This document shows, in pieces, positions 1 through 12,904 of a stretch of DNA of 22,500 nucleotides. The position numbers and the translations under genes are program-made. Within the stretch, counting starts at the first letter, position 1. Each line of letters opens with the position of its first letter. Source of the stretch: Cristatella mucedo (Eukaryota; Bryozoa; Phylactolaemata; Cristatellidae); assembly GCA_009760855.2 (NCBI GenBank), contig WPIO01000013.1:4710001-4732500 (forward strand), read 5' to 3'. The notes under the pieces were generated by a model that saw nothing but the letters and a program-made list of their open reading frames with translations, searched no databases and was not told the origin of the DNA.

Positions 1-134
1 TAATGCCATTAGCGGCTGCTGCACCCAGACGGCATTGCCTTGCTGTTATGTGCATCTGGCGTTTCTGATTTTCTCTTTGCTAGGTGACGCCTCGCCTCAT
101 TTTAATGGTAACAATTATGATAACAGCTCTCTTG

Positions 135-180
135 TATAGCGCCTAAAAGAACTTAGTCTCTATCCAGGTGCTTTAGAACT
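135..180 (-). mobile_element. SINE family 1, 3' fragment
   Basis: In reverse complement the segment carries the family 3' module: tagagactaagttcttttag followed by GCGCTATA, like the full copies at 12341-12472 and 12777-12908. Only the 3' part remains; an A/T-rich stretch at 100-134 may be the old tail. Confidence 0.6.
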
Positions 181-889
181 CACTGCAAGAGAATCGGTAC
201 CAAAGGTTTAGTGACGTGTACTGTATCGAGCGTACGCAAGCGAATGAGTATCATTCTGGGGCTAGCGTGCTCAAGCAAGCATAAAGACACTGGTTACCAC
301 CGGTTTGTAAGACCCATGGCAACGTAACACGCACGGTAAGGCACCGTAACGCGCACTAAATCATGCACAGGCGGGCACGATAAGCGCACTTCGGAGCAGG
401 AAAATGACAAATTCAACAGCACGAAGGGGGCTGACCGGAACGGTTCGCATCCATTTACCTCTGCTCAAGCTAGAAGTCTTTCCTTGTCTTGATATTGCTC
501 GATCCTGCCAAGCTCAGAGGCACGCGATCGCTTTGGACCTGTACGCTCGGACTGGAGTCTTTGCGCGCCAACGTGCTCGGTTCCTCTAGTATCGGCGGCT
601 ATGAGGAGGATGACTAGGCCACCGACAATCGAAGCAGCCGGCTTGTAACATTCACAAAGGGGAGCGTTGGGCCGAACACACGACGCAGGCATTCCTTGGT
701 CACGTGACGCAAGAGTTCGTTGGTTTGTTAAACGGCTACTCGTCGGTTCAAATGAAAATAGAACGACCAAGACAATGAAGAATTGGCTTGTCGTTCCTGC
801 TGCTGATCACCGCGTCCGAAGTCTGATTACATAATTTTTCAAGTTGCATTGATTGAGCGTGCTACCACTAGCTACGAGATCGTGCTTCC
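181..889. other. No recognisable feature
   Basis: Unique-looking sequence; short open frames on both strands match nothing I know. Confidence 0.6.
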
Positions 890-974
890 TTTGCAGCAAA
901 TGTAAAGAGCCTACAAAGAGATTGAGTTTTCTGAGGGCGCTAAATAAAATGTATTATTATTAGTATTATTTTTA
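890..974 (+). mobile_element. SINE family 1, 3' fragment with ATT tail
   Basis: The segment AAAGAGATTGAGTTTTCTGA followed by GGGCGCTAAATAAAATG matches the family 3' module (AGAGATTAAGTTCTCTTGG then GGCGCTATATAAATG). It ends in an (ATT)n-like tail from about 951. The tRNA-like head is missing. Confidence 0.6.
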
Positions 975-1042
975 AATAAAAAATTAGGCAGTGAATAAGG
1001 AAAAGTAAAAAAAATGTAATTGATTTGCAACCTGTCCTACTA

Positions 1043-1146
1043 GAAAGGAATCTCTATCCAGGCGTCTTACGCATGCCGAAGGGCTTGAGCCCGCTTGATC
1101 TCGATCCTCAAAGACGAACGCCTTGACCTCGGCTAACGAAGGCGAG
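1043..1146 (-). mobile_element. SINE family 1, diverged copy lacking the 3' end
   Basis: On the minus strand it follows the consensus from the A-box side through the B box (GGGCTCAAGCCC in reverse complement) to the AGAGAT word of the 3' module. Many substitutions show it is old. It faces the opposite way to the fragment at 890-974, about 70 bases away. Confidence 0.6.
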
Positions 1147-1968
1147 CCTCAATTCCCTAGGGCAAACCAGTGCGGCCCACCGACAAGGCGTACCGAGTGT
1201 CACCCCTTGAAGTTGCGTCTAGCGGCTGGCAATTCTGTACTGCAAGCTATCAGTGAGCTGGCAAAGTAGTCAGGGCGCTTCTGCTGCCTCTATATAAAGG
1301 TTGGTCTCAGCGGATCGCTATTATTCTTTCACTTCCTCGAGAAGGCTGCCTCTCACGGTGGCCCCACATAGACAGAGAGCTGCTCTCGTGCGCCAGCGGA
1401 CCCGCTTTCGCCCAGCAAGCAGCTGGCAGCAATCAAACGGAGGCGGCTGTACTTATTGACGGAACTACTGGAAGAGGAGGCGGCGCATTGCGGCTCCAGC
1501 GGGCGACGGCGGCGGCGGCGGCTAGACACTGGCGGAGCGCGAGAATAGAATTGGCAAGCGCTTAGGAGACGGCTCTCGAGTCACGAGGTACAAGGTTCCC
1601 GCGCAAGCGGAAGGAAGGAAGAAAGGCTGCTGGAACTTTCTCGCCGAGACCACTTTCCGCTGCGATGCCTCCGCAGCGTCTTGCTGTTCACTGTCTACCT
1701 GGAGCTCCGAACTGCTCGAGTCGTGAGTATATGCCGTAGCTGCTTTAAAAGGAAATCGGAGGGAGTGACTTTGTGACTGTGCAATCAGCCGCTTTACAAA
1801 AGAAACGATGGGCTTGATTAGGATTCGAAGCCTAGAGCCCCGATATCCTACAGCCAAGCTCGCACTCTGGTTCAAAAGAATCCAAGGAATTGTAGCGCCG
1901 TTCAGGCTCCTCAAGGGTCTCCTTCCATGACTACACATTCGCGACGGTCTGTCCACTTGTGGCCACCA
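1147..1968. other. No gene recognised
   Basis: Contains the TATA-like word at 1291 and a CGG run at 1505-1522. The minus-strand open frame crossing the right half has no known domain. Confidence 0.5.
1291..1300 (+). promoter_or_regulatory. TATA-box-like word
   Basis: TATATAAAGG fits the TATA consensus and is followed about 30 bases later by a pyrimidine-rich stretch (TTATTCTTTCACTTCC), as at a start site. No convincing coding sequence follows: the open frame downstream to about 1562 lacks an ATG. It may be a chance match. Confidence 0.2.
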
Positions 1969-2198
1969 TTCTAACGCAACGACAACTACTCTCCTACTGC
2001 CGACTATGGCATCTCCTTTTAAGCGGTCCTGAGCTGCTGCTTCTATGCTACTCACTACCTCAACTGCTCTCCTGACTCTGCTATGCTTCCCACTTTCTCT
2101 TTGTTGCGTGAGACGAAGTCTGTTGGCTACCAAATGCGTACCGAAAGCCGCTCAGGCTGTGAGTGGGCGATACCAAACTCTCCTGCGTAACACCCACA
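1969..2198 (-). repeat. Dispersed repeat, uninterrupted copy
   Basis: The reverse complement of this stretch matches 6693-6764 plus 6955-7118 with scattered substitutions, for example GCCAACAGACTTCGTCTCAC and GGAAGCATAGCAGAGTCAGG in both. A minus-strand open frame of about 200 codons (1522-2133) starts in it (ANRLRLTQQRESGK) but matches no family I know. The repeat type is unknown. Confidence 0.8.
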
Positions 2199-3247
2199 TA
2201 GTCTTTATGACTTTGTGGAGTTGCAGACGAAGATACCTACTGGCGAGACCTGATGTGGATAGGCAGACTTGCCACTCGCAAAGCGCATTTGATCTACTGC
2301 GCATCGATAATTAGTGGGTCAGCAACTCTTTCGCTCGTTAATTGTTGTACGTTGCCCATTCAGAGCACTCGCCGGACGACAGACGCTGAGAATTCACTAG
2401 CCAGCTACCTAGCTTTCGCCGCCGCCGCCGCACTGTTCTTTGCCGCCAGAGCTCGGGGAGCTGAGACGTGCGGGAGCCGTGGCGATCGCGATCGGGAGCC
2501 GAAGGGCAACGTTGGATCGGCAAATTTGGCAGTGAGATGAGTTGCTCGGCGGATGCAAGCTGCGGGAGCTCTGTCGAGCGCCCGCAGCTTCCGGCAGGCA
2601 GTTGCGGCTCCAGCTTTGCTGAGAGTGGCGGCTAAATGCGCCCACTGCGGTCTGAGGAATGCTAAACTAGCGATCGTGTTGGCAACGGGCTCTCTCTTTC
2701 TCTACAGTGATATGGCGTGGCCTTGGCCTTGTTAGGAGAAGCCGCTTGCTTGCACGTCTGCTCCGAGCAACGTAGCTGACGGCGAACCTCGCCCGTAATT
2801 GACCGACTGCAGTAGGAACGAGCAGCCAGCGGTCTCCTCTGAAAGCGGGAAAGCAATGCATCCGTGCCGCCGGTGCTTATATCGCGCTTTCGGCGATGCG
2901 AATGACATTCGGAGAAATCGTTTCGCGAAGCACGGATGCGTTATGCACAACGCTGCGGCCATCTTGCAGACGTTGCCAGACGCTTCGAGCAAAGTGAGCT
3001 AGCTGCATGTATCTTCAATCTGGGGCGCTTCACGCGTTTCGTCTGGCAAACGAAATCCCAGCATCTGGCCAGATGGACCGACCGGTCGGGCAGACATTTA
3101 GTCGTTCTGCAAGCAGCCGTAATTGACAGTAATTGATAGGATTGGTCAAGCGGGCGTTTGATTGCGTAGCTCCTCTTGCGTAAGGGCCACTAGACGTGGG
3201 CATGCAAGAGCCGGCGCATGCGGAACCTCGGAATGCGGGGGAAACTA
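2199..3247. other. No gene recognised
   Basis: A moderately G/C-rich stretch with a short GCC run at 2418-2431. Overlapping short open frames on both strands look like chance. Confidence 0.55.
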
Positions 3248-5224
<1,977 letters not shown>

Positions 5225-5271
5225 TGTGTGTGTCTGTGGTGTGCCTGCGTATATGTGTGTGTATGTGTGCA

Positions 5272-5309
<38 letters not shown>

Positions 5310-5314
5310 CGCGC
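5225..5314 (+). repeat. (TG)n microsatellite
   Basis: An imperfect then pure TG run, ending in a short GCGAGCGCGCG segment. Confidence 0.95.
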
Positions 5315-5846
5315 GAAGCCGCATGAATTTCGTAGCACATATTTAAGTAATGAAGCATAATTCACAGTTTGAGATAAGTCGGGGGATACGATTATTGATG
5401 AAACGTCCACGTGCAGCGGACTTATTGACTTTGGGAGATGGGAATAATATGTAGCATACAATGTCTTGTGGACAGTTTTCCTGAACATTGCTCGTCTATT
5501 TGACTGGTGAAACAGCATTTCAAAATGTTTATCGATGTCCGACATCGGAGTAATAAACTCGTTGCTAAGTGCTGTGGACAGTCGCTGTTGCATGAACGGA
5601 AGCACCTATGAAAAGACACTGCAGTTGCGGGTTTAATACAAACTCGTCGTGGGCAGTGACGGAGCCAAAGTGTGGAGAAAGAGGACGGTTTCCCACCGTT
5701 TAATGTGAAAAGGAGCAGCTCTCAACGGCAGCAGCCACGGCGGGAGATTTTGTCTCTCAGTAGAAGCTTTCGAAACGGCGCCACGGAGCCCACGGCGCCC
5801 CGGATCCGTAGCAAGAGAAGATCTGCTGGGACCCATTAGCTAAGTC
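5315..5846. other. No recognisable feature
   Basis: Unique-looking sequence between two microsatellites. No domain is seen in any frame. Confidence 0.55.
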
Positions 5847-6033
5847 GGAGCGAGAGAGCGAGAGAGCGAGAGAGAGAGAAAGAGGTAGAGAGGGAGAGCG
5901 AGAGAGGCAGAGAGAGGGAGAGCGAGAGAGGCAGAGAGAGGGAGCACGCGCGCGTGAGAGAGAGAGGGCGAGCGACAGTGAGAGAGAGAGAGGGAGGGAG
6001 CGAGAGAGAGAGGGAGAGAGAGGGAGGGAGAGC

Positions 6034-6091
<58 letters not shown>

Positions 6092-6100
6092 CGAGAGAGA

Positions 6101-6144
<44 letters not shown>

Positions 6145-6145
6145 C
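5847..6145 (+). repeat. Imperfect (GA)n tract
   Basis: Almost 300 bases of purines broken by single C, G or T bases. At 5890-5945 a unit of about 24 bases (AGAGGGAGAGCGAGAGAGGC and following bases) is repeated, showing higher-order duplication. Confidence 0.95.
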
Positions 6146-6692
6146 GGGTTTCATCCGACAGCAAGACCTATTCTGGCTAGAGCAACGTGGAGCTAAGAGC
6201 AACCACAGGGACATACAACACGGCCAGATGGAGAGTAGGTCGGCTAATAGGCTATATTAACCAAGATACTAGGCTGAAAGCAGAGCGCAAGAATGCCTGT
6301 AGCCAAGGGTTTCAATCGAATTAAGTATACGGATTAACATAAGCATGATAACCAAGAATTTAGCACGAGAGGGTAACAACAGCGCAGCCTAGCCAGCCGT
6401 CAGTGCTGCGACGGGAATAACGGCGTTCATCGGTGCGTCGATATTGCAGTTTCAGTTTCAGGACGCACGGCGAATTCATTTCTGCTCTTTCGGCTCTAAC
6501 CGTTTCGGCCCGGCGTTTCAGCTTACTTGGAAAACCGAAGCCCCGACCAGAATGACTCTTCTCATCAGGCTCGGTGCTATTACGACGCGTTATTATTATT
6601 ATTTTTGATACAGCTCAGCACCATTGCCTGCTGAATTGCCTCCAAAAGAAAGAGCCGCTATAATGAGCACTGAATCGAGCTGCTGGCGAAAA
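6146..6692. other. No recognisable feature
   Basis: Only a short ATT run (6591-6606) stands out. Confidence 0.55.
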
Positions 6693-7118
6693 GCGGGTAG
6701 TACGCAGGAGAGTTTTGCATAGCGCACTCACAGCCTAAGCGGCTTTCAATACGCATTCGGTAAATAAATAAATAAATAAATAATAAGTCCTAGCTGATTA
6801 AACAGCCTCTTTTTGTAAAGCGACAGAGGAGCCTTTACAGCTATCCCCACCGCTTGAAGTGGCGATAAATGATCGCCCACCGCAGGAATCGAACCCACGA
6901 CCTCGGAACCGAGGCCGTGAAAGCAACCGCCTTACCTAGTGTGCCATCATGGCTATACGCCAACAGACTTCGTCTCACGAAGCAAAGAGAAAGTGGGAAG
7001 CATAGCAGAGTCAGGAGAGCAGTTGAGGTAGTGAGTAGCGTGGAAGTAGCAGCTCAGGACCGCTGAAAAGGATGAGCCATAGTCGGCAGCAGGAGAGTGG
7101 TTGTCGCTGCCTTAATCC
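6693..7118 (+). repeat. Dispersed repeat, copy split by a SINE
   Basis: The two outer parts (6693-6764 and 6955-7118) are continuous in the other copy at 1969-2198, where GGTA is directly followed by GCCAACAGAC. Here the family 2 SINE lies between them. The frame shared with the other copy (ANRLRLTKQRESGK) meets a TGA where the other copy has TTA, so no protein is maintained. Confidence 0.8.
6762..6955 (-). mobile_element. SINE family 2, tRNA-derived element with TTTA tail
   Basis: On the minus strand it starts with a tRNA-like head. An A-box-like GGCACACTAGGTAAGGC is followed about 45 bases later by an intact B box, GGGTTCGATTCC. A tRNA-unrelated body follows, ending in (TTTA)n, seen on the + strand as AAAT repeats at 6762-6783. 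The stretch before the B box (GAGGTCGTGGG) is shared with family 1, suggesting related tRNA sources, but the body differs. It sits inside the dispersed repeat at 6693-7118 and interrupts it. Confidence 0.75.
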
Positions 7119-7254
7119 TCCTGCAGCTCCAGACCCTGGCCGGCAAGAGCGAAGCGACTGCCTCCGAAGTCGCCTAGGCGACCCCGGTCACGCTAGCCAC
7201 CAGGGTCGCGCTGGCCAGCGGCGTCTGACAGTCATCTCTCTTGCCTCGTTTTAG

Positions 7255-7421
7255 CGCGAGAGAACTTCTGACGCAAGCGATCCTCGATAACGAATTCTTA
7301 AAGAACCTTAGCCCGACGCAGATTCAGGCCATAGTTGACGCCATGCATCCGATGCAGTGCCCAAAAGACAGCGTCATAATACGCGAAGGCGAGGTCGGCT
7401 CTCTGGTGTACGTGATGGAAG
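7255..7421 (+). CDS. PRKG1: cGMP-dependent protein kinase, exon a: start of cyclic-nucleotide-binding domain A
   Basis: The translation reads [18 protein letters not shown], then [13 protein letters not shown], then [17 protein letters not shown]. It matches the opening of the first cyclic-nucleotide-binding domain of type I cGMP-dependent kinases (family pattern: KDLIKEAILDNDFMKNL, then [14 protein letters not shown]). It contains the entry helix and first beta strands of domain A, which binds cGMP and relieves inhibition of the cytosolic Ser/Thr kinase. The acceptor follows a pyrimidine-rich stretch ending TTTTAG at 7254. The donor is GTAAGC at 7422. The first base completes a split codon, so an upstream exon must exist, and the last base (G) starts a Glu codon finished by the next exon. 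The wording is closer to type I than type II kinases (VGSLVYVM). Exon identity is nearly certain; the exact symbol is inferred from similarity. Confidence 0.95.
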
Positions 7422-7876
7422 GTAAGCTAAGACGGAGCTGAAGCCAATGAAGCCTCGCTCTGTGGCCCCCCAGGCCTTCCCCTGTTGAAAAAGTAATTTT
7501 AAAGAAAACGTCATCGCGTCCATTCTTGGTTGGCGCAGAATGAATGCTTTAGCAGAACCAAACCGTGAACGCTAACCCCATCGAAGTCTTTTATCTTTTG
7601 CTGAGCTTATTTTAAGTTCACTTCCTAGTAGATGGTCCACTTGGACGCACAGATCCTTTAAAGGTAGATTAGAGTGGCTGCTTATGTCAGACCGCATAAG
7701 AAGAGTTCATGTCCGTGGCAGACATCTCAGACAGACAGGCAGACACACTCTGCAGCAGCGTTTCGCATGTGCAAATTTCCCAGCTGCAGCCCCGAAAGCT
7801 GCCCCGTTAATGCTGATGCACCTCTTTCGTCGCATCGGCGCTCCTGAAACCGTCAAAACGCGCGATTGCATTGCAG
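7422..7876 (+). other. Intron between exons a and b
   Basis: A GT-AG intron (GTAAGC to TTGCAG) of 455 bp in phase 1. It contains no microsatellite, SINE or other recognisable element; nothing else is seen in it. Confidence 0.9.
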
Positions 7877-7990
7877 AAGGAAAAGTCGAGGTTTCAAAGG
7901 AGCGCAACGTTCTTATTCGCCTCGGGCCCGGCAAAGTCTTCGGAGAGCTAGCCATTTTGTATAACTGCACACGGACGGCGACGATCAAAG
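7877..7990 (+). CDS. PRKG1: cGMP-dependent protein kinase, exon b: phosphate-binding cassette of domain A
   Basis: After joining to the previous exon the protein continues [20 protein letters not shown], then [19 protein letters not shown]. This is the cGMP phosphate-binding cassette of domain A. The Gly-Glu pair that contacts the ribose and the Arg that contacts the cyclic phosphate are both present. The Thr right after the Arg (CTRTAT) is the residue that favours cGMP over cAMP in this family. The acceptor is TTGCAG at 7871-7876. The donor is GTAGCT at 7991. The exon starts with the last two bases of a split Glu codon and ends with one base of the next codon. The intron before it is 455 bp; the one after it is about 8.8 kb. 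No stop or frameshift is seen and all key ligand residues are intact, so the site looks functional. Confidence 0.95.
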
Positions 7991-8385
7991 GTAGCTGCTC
8001 TGCTCTGCTCTTCGACGTCTCTGTGAAAGCTTGCAGTCACTAGGAGCGCAGATTACGAAAAGAAAATTAGCCAGTCTGACCGATGACAAAAAAAAACAGT
8101 GGCCAGGCTAGCTTTCTGTGCGCGCCCCCAATCTTGCCAGGTTGCAGCGAAACTGAGCAGTTGCCGTGATATCGATAGTGCCGACGCTCCCCGACCACCT
8201 TTCACGGACCGAGTAACGTACAGAGTTGGATCAGAGTACTATCTACTGACAGGTGGCTCTCATTGTTTCGTATGCACTTGACCGTGATAGTGGAACTCCT
8301 TTCCATTTGTCGGCTCGCTGGGACGCACCCATTTCACAGCCTCGGACAGCTGCTGCAGTTCAAGCTCTGATACGTACTAATCGCA

Positions 8386-8395
8386 TCTCTCTCCC

Positions 8396-8449
<54 letters not shown>

Positions 8450-8501
8450 TCATCTCTCTCATCTATCTGTCTTTATATCTGTCCCTCTCTTTCTCTCTCG
8501 C
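8386..8501 (+). repeat. (CT)n tract
   Basis: A CT run with a decaying right side (CATCT, TTTATATCTGT) in the intron after exon b. Confidence 0.95.
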
Positions 8502-11056
8502 TGCTTTCTTCTCGAGCGCGAACGCATCTCTCCTATATATCGAGCACCTTGACCTTGAGCCCTTAAATGAGTTCCCATCCAATCTCTAATCAATCCATCG
8601 CTCCCCCTGCTCTGCTCTGGTCTGCCTCTTTCGCTCGCTTCTCTAGCGTCTCTCTAATCAAGCGCTTCTCTAGCTCAGCGCTGATCAGCGTTCGTCGGGG
8701 CACCGGCCTCTGCCACTTGCACCAATCCAGTGCAAAGTGCAGCGAGTGTGGATCTCTCGCTGGACGAACGACGACGAGGGCGTCCTCTGCGTGCTCCGCA
8801 GCTAGCGACACGGCGCAATCGTTGACACTGGGTTCCGGAGACTTTCCTAAATCTAGCAGCGTTCCGTCTCGAGGAGTGGGCTGCACTGTGCCGCTGGCTG
8901 AGCGTAGCAGAGGCGACGATTTGAGTCACGAGCATTTCAATCTGCCACCGTCTCGTGACGAACACGCGTCCGCTGCAGAAGATCGGGTACGGACTCGGTT
9001 AAGGTCAGGGCCGGCTCGTTGAGCCACTTGATGCCCATTTACAGAAGCTCGGATTATTAAATCTGCCAAGGTATTCTTTTCAAGCTTGACCGATGGCACA
9101 CAATAAAATATGCAAGACAAAAACCTGAGCACATTCGCATACAGGCAGCGGAGGCAGTCTTCTTCTTCTTCTCTGGGTCTCAATCGATGGCATGAAATTA
9201 GCATCGATTAGCAGCGGGCTCGGCGCCCACGCACGTCTTTCCAGCAAAAAGATGCTTTCGCGTTCGCCAATGTCTTAGATTAGGTTTCAACTTTGACCAA
9301 CTATCTGAATTACACAAATTGAAGAGGACGGCGGCCAACTCCAGGCTCGCTGAAAACTATGCCGATACAATTACCGGCGTCCCAAATGCCGTCATGTTGA
9401 GTTGGTCGAACCGCATTCCTCCAGTAAGGTCCAGGTTAGCAAGTTTTCATTCCGCAGCAGCTGGGCTCGTGGGAGGCAGACGTGAACTAATGGCGTCTAA
9501 TGACCTCGACCACTTCCAGGGTAGCGGGGCCCAGGTGATTTCGCAGACCTATTTGCATCAAGGATTTATGACATGCCGTGAATAATTTTCTGTAACTTTG
9601 GCATTGCGCAAGCGCTTGATTTCTAAATGCTTGCTGAGCATCTAAATTCGCCAGCATCTGGTCTTAGGGCTTGCTCCAACACCCCACATGCCAACGGTGG
9701 AAGGCTGTAGTAGGAATGCCTCGAACAGTGACCTTTCGAGTAAAGACGCACACTGCGAGCGCTTGTGTACTAAAAAACTTGTTTTCAGTTCCCCCTGGGC
9801 AGCACTTTGCTCAGTTTTTAACTATGCGCTCATGTTGATGTTAGATCTTGAACTTTAAAATTTGTAGCTTTAGCAGTCACCGTCGGCGACATCGTCGTGC
9901 ATGTGTTGTGTACGTACGGTCTGGCCTTTATTATATTCATCAGGCATGCCATGAGTATTGATGAGGTGATCGTTGCTGCTGATGATACGATCATTACTGA
10001 TGAGGCCGTGATATATTATTGGCCTACGCCATTTCCTGATATTTCTGCCGTTGGAACCGCAAAAAATGAGGCTACGTGTACTCGCAGTTCACTATTAATG
10101 CATGCATGCAACATTGCCTACGACCAAGCTGCTCGATGCCAAATCTATTCCGATTCCAACTTCGTTCGCAATCCCAGCCTTAGCATAGAGCCGAGCTTGA
10201 CCCTGAAAGCCTACGGGTGTATTCGTGAACCTGCCTTCGTGCAATTATGTGGTGAACAAGTGAAATATGACTCTACCCGTACAGTTTTATAGAAAAATTG
10301 ACCTATATCATTAATCCGCAAGGTGTCATTTTAAATTTTTTTGATTACTTTTATTGCTAAGGAAGATAGGATATAGTGGAATCGCAGGATCTCAACATCC
10401 TCAGTGCCGCAATGTACAAAGTTTGTATAAATTATACTGGTTCATTTTTGCCGCAGTTCGGCGTCTTCTCAAAAGTAAAAGATATCACCTCTGTCTTGTA
10501 AGAGCGAACAGGTTGCAACTTCAAGTCCATAAATACGCAGCAAAGGATAATTTTTTATTCACGAGGATAGCGGAAATAAAATTTAGGAGGAATACGTACA
10601 AACAGTATTCTAATAATAATGAAGCAAAGCCGAAATATCAAAGGACTCCTTGGAATGTACATTCTTGCGCATGTGATCTTGAGTGGGTGAGTGTGCGCCT
10701 GTAAGTCTAGGTGCATACAAGTGCCTTGGCTTGAGTGCGTTCTTTCAATTTATGTATTCATACATACATTTAAACTTAACATTTCCAGAGATGGAGGTAA
10801 AGCACACATCACAGATAATAACGAAATGTGTTGCATATGGATACGAGTAAATTAATTTCCATGTCTAATAATTGGACTTCACTCATCACAATCGTTTTGT
10901 GCCGCACGAGAACGAAAAGGTGGAACTGTAGGCTTTAGACATTTGAAAATTTTTTCTTTTTACAAAATACTATAGCCCAATATTTTTATACTTATTTGTC
11001 ATCTATATACTTATTTGTCATGTTGCAGGTAGAGTACCAATCAGCCCATTATGGCC
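8502..11056. other. Intron interior without recognisable elements
   Basis: Becomes A/T-rich to the right. Open frames of 131-151 codons (8567-9022, 9897-10292) are within chance expectation and show no known domain. Confidence 0.6.
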
Positions 11057-11151
11057 ATATATATATATATATATATATATATACACTATATATATACATA
11101 TATATATACACTATATATACATATATACACTATATATACATACACAAACAC

Positions 11152-11191
<40 letters not shown>

Positions 11192-11239
11192 CTATATATA
11201 TATATGTGTGTGTGTGTGTGTGCGTGTGTGTGTGTGTGC

Positions 11240-11288
<49 letters not shown>

Positions 11289-11299
11289 CGTGTGTGTGT
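11057..11299 (+). repeat. Compound (TA)n-(TG)n-(CG)n-(TG)n tract
   Basis: TA repeats with several ATACAC interruptions (11057-11204) pass directly into TG repeats, a pure CG core (about 11238-11254), and TG repeats again. Almost the whole 240 bases alternate purine and pyrimidine. Confidence 0.97.
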
Positions 11300-11632
11300 T
11301 TAATTTCGTCGATACATTCTCATATTTGGTTGACTTCAAACTACTTTTGAGCACGGTACGGCAATGGAGAACTTTGGCTCTGGGCAAAAGTCATCTCTGC
11401 TCTGATCGTGAAAGCTCGTACTACGAATCATTTGACTGAAAAATCGAGGAAAGAGGCTGAAAACTAAGATATAGCAGGAATTAAAAAATAAAAGTTGCAA
11501 TCTCTCGATCTTGAAAGCGAGGCTGTCAGCTCTATGCCAGTTGTTTACATAATTAAATCGCATGGGTGGGCTGGAAAATTCTGTAAAATAAAATACAACG
11601 AGGAGAGAGAACCTAATAACGACAATAAACTC

Positions 11633-11771
11633 TGAAGGAGGAGGAGGAGGAGGATTAGAGGAAACTGAAGGAGGAGGAGGAGGATGCGAGGAGGCGAAGG
11701 AGGTAAAGGGAAGAGAAAGATTAGGATTTATAAAATAAATTAAATTAAAATATATATAAATATATAAATAT

Positions 11772-11810
<39 letters not shown>

Positions 11811-11814
11811 AATT
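11633..11814 (+). repeat. GGA-rich run followed by ATA/TATA-rich run
   Basis: Two blocks of GGA repeats (11637-11653 and 11668-11683 with flanks), then from about 11736 an AAATATATA-rich stretch just before the SINE copy at 11861. Confidence 0.9.
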
Positions 11815-11860
11815 AACTAGGATTGATAAAATACGTAATTTCTTCATCCGCACTCAAATA

Positions 11861-11962
11861 GAGGTGCTCGCCCCGACCAAGGTCTGACTGAGGTCGTGGG
11901 CTCGAGCCCGAGGCATATGTGAAGCGCCTGAATAGAGATTAAGTTCTCTTGGGGCGCTTGCT
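11861..11962 (+). mobile_element. SINE family 1, 5'-truncated copy
   Basis: It starts inside the tRNA-like head (GAGGTGCTCGCCCCGACCAA), runs through the B box (GGGCTCGAGCCC) and the 3' module ending GGGGCGCTT. It is nearly identical to the copies at 12341 and 12777, so it is young. The A box is missing and there is no simple tail. Confidence 0.85.
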
Positions 11963-12115
11963 TCAATTCAGCGGATGCTGCGACGTCAGTCTGTGGTGTT
12001 CTAGGCTTTAGGAGCATAAGATATGGGGCGCAGACGGAGTTTACAAATTATTTGAGGTTGTTAGAAGCACAGGTAGACGACTGTCGTCATAGGCGTGGTG
12101 ATACACTACATAGCC

Positions 12116-12205
12116 CGATTGGGAAGTAGCTCAGCTAAGTAAGCTTGAGTACGAGAATAGCCAAACCTAAGAGTGAGTGACATAATCTTGAATTCGATAC
12201 TCGGG
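12116..12205 (+). repeat. Possible tRNA-related sequence
   Basis: TAGCTCAGCTAAGTAAGC resembles a tRNA A box, and GAATTCGATACTC about 63 bases later resembles a B box. The spacing is too long for an intact tRNA and I see no acceptor stem. It could be a third SINE head or chance. Confidence 0.25.
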
Positions 12206-12319
12206 CTGATGGCGAGTCTTTACAAGCGCTGCAACGTGGCAGCTGCGACGTTACCCCCAGGTAACCATATCAGTTCATGCTGCCGACTACCACTTGCATA
12301 AGCGCGTGAGCGCGAGTTG

Positions 12320-12472
12320 ATATAAATATAAATATAATATAATTCATTTATATAGCGCCCCAAGAGAACTTAATCACAATTTAGGCACTTCACATATGCC
12401 TTGGGGCTCGAGCCCACGACCTCAGTCAGACCTTGGTCGAGGCGAGCACCATAACCGCTAGACCAAACCAGC
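12320..12472 (-). mobile_element. SINE family 1, full-length copy with A/T-rich tail
   Basis: Read on the minus strand it begins GCTGGTTTGGTCTAGCGGTT (A-box-like), has a B box GGGCTCGAGCCCC 45-50 bases later, then the 3' module ending GGCGCTATATAAATGAATT. It ends with an ATA-rich tail at 12320-12340. The A-box/B-box spacing fits a tRNA origin. SINEs of this type are copied by LINE enzymes and code for no protein. Confidence 0.88.
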
Positions 12473-12776
12473 TGTGATCGTAGACCGAGTTCTCGAACAT
12501 CATTGCTCTTTTTTGAGGGAGCCGTTTTCACTGCGATCTCTTCGCAAAAAAGTACTCCACGTTCAATCAAGAGACAATAGTAGTTATCTCTATATGAAGG
12601 TCGCAGGGTACAGGTGCAGCCATGAGTTCAGCGCAGCACAACTGACTTTCCCCCATTGATGGTACAATGGCGGGCTGTCCCCAAAGAGCATCCCGGTCCA
12701 ACCTCCACCAGGTCAGGTGCCCGAAAAAGTCCGTACGTCACCGGAGTCTATTCATTCACTCCGTTGAAGCAGATGT

Positions 12777-12904
12777 GCTGGTTTGGTCCAGCGGTTAAGG
12801 TGCTCGCCCCGACCAAGGTCTGACTGAGTTCGTGGGCTCGAGCCCCGAGACATATGTGAAGTGCCTGAATAGAGATTAAGTTCTCTTGGGGCGCTAAACA
12901 GATG

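Noticed and set aside
6880-6955. Functional tRNA gene on the minus strand.
   Set aside because: A and B boxes are present, but the stems do not pair well, and the sequence continues into a body with a TTTA tail, typical of a SINE.
8567-9022. Plus-strand open frame of 151 codons in the intron.
   Set aside because: Ser/Arg-rich, matches nothing, and overlaps similar-length frames on the minus strand.
9897-10292. Plus-strand open frame of 131 codons with a hydrophobic start (MHVLCTYGLAFIIFI).
   Set aside because: Several frames of this length are expected by chance in 22.5 kb. No domain, no splice context, and it is within the kinase intron.
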